13,664 nt of DNA from CAIOZW01 sp049317725 (GTDB lineage Bacteria; Acidobacteriota; Blastocatellia; RBC074): assembly GCA_049317725.1 (NCBI GenBank), contig JBMOHS010000109.1, positions 1 to 13,664 on the forward strand, in the 5' to 3' direction. The notes under the pieces were generated by a model that was given only the letters and a program-made list of their open reading frames with translations, was not told where the DNA came from and did not search any database. The position numbers were made by a program, and so were the translations under genes. This document shows, piece after piece, positions 9,409 to 13,664 of the stretch (position 1 is its first letter; each line of letters starts with the position of its first letter).

Positions 9409-10332
9409 GTGCGCATCATTCCATTTGGGACCAGTTCTGGTCGGCCAACCTTGCAGCGGCACGTCAGCTCCCTGGCCGTGGTGGGGGAGGGGGAGTGGTG
9501 GCTCTTCGATTGCGGTGAGGCGGCCCAGATCCAGCTGATGCGAGCTGGGCTTTCCGCGCACAAGCTGGAAGCGATCTTCATCACCCATCTGCACGGGGAC
9601 CATTTCAATGGACTCCCTGGGTTGCTCTCGACGATGTCGCTCGATCAGCGGCAGCGGCCCCTGCTGCTCGTCGGCCCCCCGGGCATTGTTGAGTACCTGG
9701 CGCTGCTGCGGCGGTTGAAGAGTTGCTATGTTGGCTACCCGCTGACGGTGCGCGAGTATGGCGCGCGCGATTTTACGGAGCGGGGCGGACTGACCGTCTA
9801 CGACGAGGAGCGGTATGTTGTCACCGCGCAGCCGCTCGATCATCGGATCTTCGCGATCGGCTACCGTTTGACGGAGAAGGACCGGCCGGGCCGGTTCGAT
9901 GTCGAGCGGGCACGGGAGCTGGGAATCCCGGCGGGGCCCCTCTACGCGAAGCTCCAGGCGGGGGAGGCGATTACGCTCGCCGATGGGCGGCGCATCGAGT
10001 CGGCGGAGGTGGTTGGGCCGCCACGTCCCGGACCTTCGTTGGCCTATTGTCTCGATACACGACCGTGCGTCAACGCTGTGACATTGTCGCACGGGGCCGA
10101 CTGCCTGATTCACGAGGCGACCTTCACCGACGAACATCGCGACGAAGCCGATCAGTATGGCCATTCGACGGCCTCGCAGGCGGCCGAGGTCGCCCGCCTG
10201 GCCAAGGTCAAGCGGTTGGTGATCACCCATTTCAGCTCGCGGTATCCGGACTATCGCCCACTTCTGGCCGAGGCTCGCCGCGGCTTTCCTGAGACCGTCG
10301 CGGCGGAGGACCTGGTCGAGTTGTCCCTCTGA
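9409..10332 (+). CDS. rnz: Ribonuclease Z, tRNA 3'-end processing endonuclease
   Basis: The 307-residue product is a metallo-beta-lactamase fold RNase that removes the 3' trailer from pre-tRNA, and has the usual length of the short form. N-terminal FGTSSGRPTLQRHVSS (6-21) is the family start. The Zn motif THLHGDH (59-65; His60, His62, Asp64, His65) is intact. Further metal or catalytic residues are His145 (LDHR), Asp216 (CLDT), His252 (YGHSTA) and His274 (ITHFSSRY). The GTG at 9409 is chosen because it starts exactly at the family N-terminus and AAGGAAGG lies just upstream, inside the end of the globin gene. An earlier in-frame ATG (9367) would overlap the globin gene and is rejected. A perfect hairpin spans its stop codon. 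Confidence 0.95.
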   Translation: MRIIPFGTSSGRPTLQRHVSSLAVVGEGEWWLFDCGEAAQIQLMRAGLSAHKLEAIFITHLHGDHFNGLPGLLSTMSLDQRQRPLLLVGPPGIVEYLALLRRLKSCYVGYPLTVREYGARDFTERGGLTVYDEERYVVTAQPLDHRIFAIGYRLTEKDRPGRFDVERARELGIPAGPLYAKLQAGEAITLADGRRIESAEVVGPPRPGPSLAYCLDTRPCVNAVTLSHGADCLIHEATFTDEHRDEADQYGHSTASQAAEVARLAKVKRLVITHFSSRYPDYRPLLAEARRGFPETVAAEDLVELSL

Positions 10333-10341
10333 CGAGAGGGA
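10324..10341 (+). terminator. Hairpin across the rnz stop codon, possible terminator
   Basis: TCCCTCT and AGAGGGA (7-bp perfect stem, loop GACG) enclose the TGA at 10330-10332. A second, imperfect pairing of the AGAGGGAT arm with ATCCTCTC at 10357-10364 is an alternative fold. No T-run follows, so it may be a factor-dependent or mRNA-stabilising structure rather than a strong intrinsic terminator. Confidence 0.35.
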
Positions 10342-10432
10342 TCTCGATCTCGCGCAATCCTCTCCGCCCCTTCCAACCCGTGTCCTCGCTGTCTTCCGTT
10401 CCTGCCGGAGCGGAGTCGAAAGGAGAGCCTGA

Positions 10433-11809
10433 ATGGCCAATCGACCACGTCGTACCTTCCTGCGCCAGGCCGCTACTGGTGCCGCTGCTGTCACTGGAAT
10501 GACTGCCCTTTCCGACGTCGGGGAGGCGGGGAGCCCTGCCGTGACCTCGCTATCCCAGGGGCAGGTGGCCGGGGCCAACCGCCGGATCCGCGTCGGATTG
10601 ATCGGCTGCGGCGGGATGGGGTGGGGCGATCTGCGAGACATGCTGCGCATCGGCAATGTCGAATGTGCCGCCCTCTGCGACGTCGATGACGACCAGGTCG
10701 CCAAGATCCGCCGCAACGTCGAAGACCAGTTTGGTCAGCGGCCAGCCCTGCTCACCCGCGACTTTCGACGGGTGCTCGACGACCGCCAGATCGATGCGGT
10801 GATTGTCGCCACGCCGGACCACTGGCACGCACTCCCGACGGTGCTCGCTTGCCAAGCCGGCAAGGACGTTTACGTCGAGAAGCCCCTCTCCCTGACGATT
10901 GGCGAGGGACGGGTGATGGTCGACACAGCCCGGCGCACCGGTCGCGTCGTCCAGATGGGGACGCAGCAGCGCAGCGGCTCACAATTTGCTGAGGCCGTCG
11001 ACTACCTGCGCAGTGGTCGCCTGGGCAAGATCCGGCTCGTCAAGACGTGGGCCTACCAGGACTGGATGGGCAACATCCCCGTCTTGCCGGATGAGGCAGT
11101 TCCCTCGACCATCGACTATGACCTGTGGCTCGGCCCCGCGCCGCGTCGCCCCTTCAACCGCAACCGCTTCCATTTCAATTTCCGTTGGTACTGGGACTAC
11201 TCTGGCGGCCTGATGACCGACTGGGGCGCCCATATGATCGACATTGCCAATTGGGGAATGGGGGTCAAGGCGCCCCGGGCGGCGATGTCAGTTGGCGGGA
11301 AGTTCGGCTTTCCCGAGGACGCCGAGGAGACGCCCGACACCCAGCAGGCACTCTGGGAGTTTGATGGGTACAGCATGATCTGGGAGCACGCGACGGCCAT
11401 CGGGCGAGGGCCGTACGACCGCGACCACGGGGTCGCCTTTCACGGCAACAACGGCGTGCTGGTCGTCGATCGCGGGGGCTGGGAGGTCTATCCGGAGAGT
11501 GAAACGGTGAAGCGCAAGCGCTCCTACCGGATGGCCGGGGAGCCGCGGCGCACGCCGTCCGGCGAGGACTCCCACTTGGCCCACGTCCGCAATTTCCTCG
11601 AATGCGTCGAGTCGCGCAAGCACCCCCGCTCGGATGTCGAGATCGGCCACTACTCGATGATGGCGTGCCATCTCGCCAACATTGCCTTCCGTGTCGGGCG
11701 CCGCGTCGAGTGGGACCTTGAGCGCGAGCAGATCGTCAACGATCCGCAAGCGCAGGCGCTGGTCACCAAGGCCTACCGCGCCCCCTGGTCCCTCCCGAGC
11801 GGGAAGTGA
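10433..11809 (+). CDS. Tat-exported Gfo/Idh/MocA-family oxidoreductase
   Basis: The 458-residue protein starts with a twin-arginine signal: PRRTFLRQ (Arg6-Arg7), then the hydrophobic stretch AATGAAAVTGMTAL and an Ala/Gly-rich region up to about residue 35. The mature part has a Rossmann fold with GLIGCGGMG (55-63), ATPDHWH (127-132) and the catalytic EKP motif (Lys150). The second domain carries TDWGAHMIDIANW (262-274; Asp263, His267). This is the long secreted form of the family, very common in planctomycetes. It is presumably folded with its nicotinamide cofactor before export and acts on sugars or cyclitols in the periplasm; the substrate is unknown. The ribosome-binding site is excellent (AAAGGAG, 8 nt before ATG). 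It follows rnz after 100 bp and converges on the DUF853 gene with 12 nt between stops. Confidence 0.9.
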   Translation: MANRPRRTFLRQAATGAAAVTGMTALSDVGEAGSPAVTSLSQGQVAGANRRIRVGLIGCGGMGWGDLRDMLRIGNVECAALCDVDDDQVAKIRRNVEDQFGQRPALLTRDFRRVLDDRQIDAVIVATPDHWHALPTVLACQAGKDVYVEKPLSLTIGEGRVMVDTARRTGRVVQMGTQQRSGSQFAEAVDYLRSGRLGKIRLVKTWAYQDWMGNIPVLPDEAVPSTIDYDLWLGPAPRRPFNRNRFHFNFRWYWDYSGGLMTDWGAHMIDIANWGMGVKAPRAAMSVGGKFGFPEDAEETPDTQQALWEFDGYSMIWEHATAIGRGPYDRDHGVAFHGNNGVLVVDRGGWEVYPESETVKRKRSYRMAGEPRRTPSGEDSHLAHVRNFLECVESRKHPRSDVEIGHYSMMACHLANIAFRVGRRVEWDLEREQIVNDPQAQALVTKAYRAPWSLPSGK

Positions 11810-11821
11810 GGGCACGGATCG

Positions 11822-13309
<1,488 letters not shown>

Positions 13310-13396
13310 GGCTCTTCTCTCTGTCGATTCTCCGGGAGATGGAAGGTGAGGCCCACCTGGGGGACGTCGATCTCCCCATCAGGCCTTGACCCACGC

Positions 13397-13426
13397 AGTA
13401 TTTCCCAAAAAGAGGATTGATGTCCA
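13397..13426 (-). promoter_or_regulatory. Predicted promoter of the DUF853 ATPase gene
   Basis: On the minus strand, -35 TGGACA (13426-13421), 18-nt spacer, -10 AATACT (13402-13397). This leaves a leader of roughly 80 nt before the ATG at 13309. The -35 hexamer is identical to that of the predicted purQ promoter. The -10 match is moderate. Confidence 0.3.
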
Positions 13427-13460
13427 GTTGATCGGCCGTCGCGCGTGATTCCCGATTGCC

Positions 13461-13655
13461 GGCCGGGGACCCGGCCTCTGAAGTTTGGACATTTCGTTCC
13501 CAAAAGGGGACATTTCCGCCTGCGCCCCAACGGGGCGCCGCATACCAGCCCAGGGTGCAACCCTGGGTAGACGCAGCACCCCATTCAGGCGTTCTGAAGG
13601 AACGCCGCATAGAGATTGATTGGACACACGTCCTCCGACCGGACTCCAACCGGTC
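13461..13655. repeat. Array of six short GC-rich hairpins with recurring linkers
   Basis: This covers most of the 355-bp gene-free right edge (13310-13664). Hairpins in order: GGCCGG-GGAC-CCGGCC (13461-13476); GTTCCC-AAAA-GGGGAC (13496-13511, one G-T pair); GCGCCCC-AAC-GGGGCGC (13522-13538); CCCAGGGT-GCA-ACCCTGGG (13549-13567); GGCGTTC-TGAAG-GAACGCC (13588-13606); GACCGG-ACTCCAA-CCGGTC (13637-13655). Each is 16-19 nt with different stem bases. Linkers recur: GCATA after the third and fifth hairpins, CATTCAGGC at 13582 and again at 13655 (73-bp period), and GGACATTTC at 13487 and 13508 flanking the second hairpin. The array seems to continue beyond the window. ORFs reading through it have repetitive, low-information translations and are not called as genes. 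Confidence 0.75.
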
Positions 13656-13664
13656 ATTCAGGCA

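Noticed and set aside
9385..10716. Minus-strand open frame opposite the RNase Z gene
   Set aside because: RNase Z has all its metal ligands on the plus strand. The antisense product has no domain and runs across an intergenic region.
13487..13516. Duplicated GGACATTTC around GTTCCC-AAAA-GGGGAC as an insertion-sequence terminus
   Set aside because: No transposase gene and no matching opposite end in the window, so it was kept only as part of the hairpin array.
13461..13655. Hairpin array as a CRISPR array
   Set aside because: The palindromes differ in sequence, there is no identical repeat of 25-40 bp with unique spacers, and no cas gene is present.

Overview
The window is a GC-rich bacterial chromosomal segment with eleven protein genes, no RNA gene, no CRISPR array and no complete insertion sequence. 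The best guess for the host is a Planctomycetota-like (PVC-group) Gram-negative bacterium. The reasons are a Tat-exported Gfo/Idh/MocA oxidoreductase of the type abundant there, a lipid A-type Gfo/Idh dehydrogenase beside an ArnT-type transferase (which implies an outer membrane), and two intergenic repeat types that I remember from planctomycete and related genomes. The phylum call is an inference.

Left part (1-4000): a two-gene minus-strand operon encodes a GnnA-like NAD-dependent sugar dehydrogenase and a DapA-superfamily aldolase/lyase. Across a 216-bp intergenic region with a 13-bp tandem repeat, it diverges from an ArnT/GT39-like polytopic glycosyltransferase. Together these look like an envelope glycolipid locus.

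Middle (4000-8320): hslO (Hsp33) follows an intergenic repeat and a polypurine leader. It converges, with 2 nt between stop codons, on purL. purL is downstream of purQ in a minus-strand purine operon. The purQ promoter region holds a perfect 13-bp palindrome sitting on the predicted -10 box. No purS is present in the window.

Right part (8280-11810): a tail-anchored zinc-ribbon protein (possibly leaderless, with a G9 tract inside the gene), a group II truncated haemoglobin, RNase Z (1 nt after the globin gene) and a Tat-exported Gfo/Idh/MocA oxidoreductase all read on the plus strand. They converge on a YjgR/DUF853 HerA-like ATPase on the minus strand.

The right edge (13310-13664) has no gene. 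It carries the ATPase promoter and then a dense array of six short GC-rich hairpins. These have different stem sequences but similar size and recurring linkers, and the array appears to continue out of the window. This array is the most unusual structure here.
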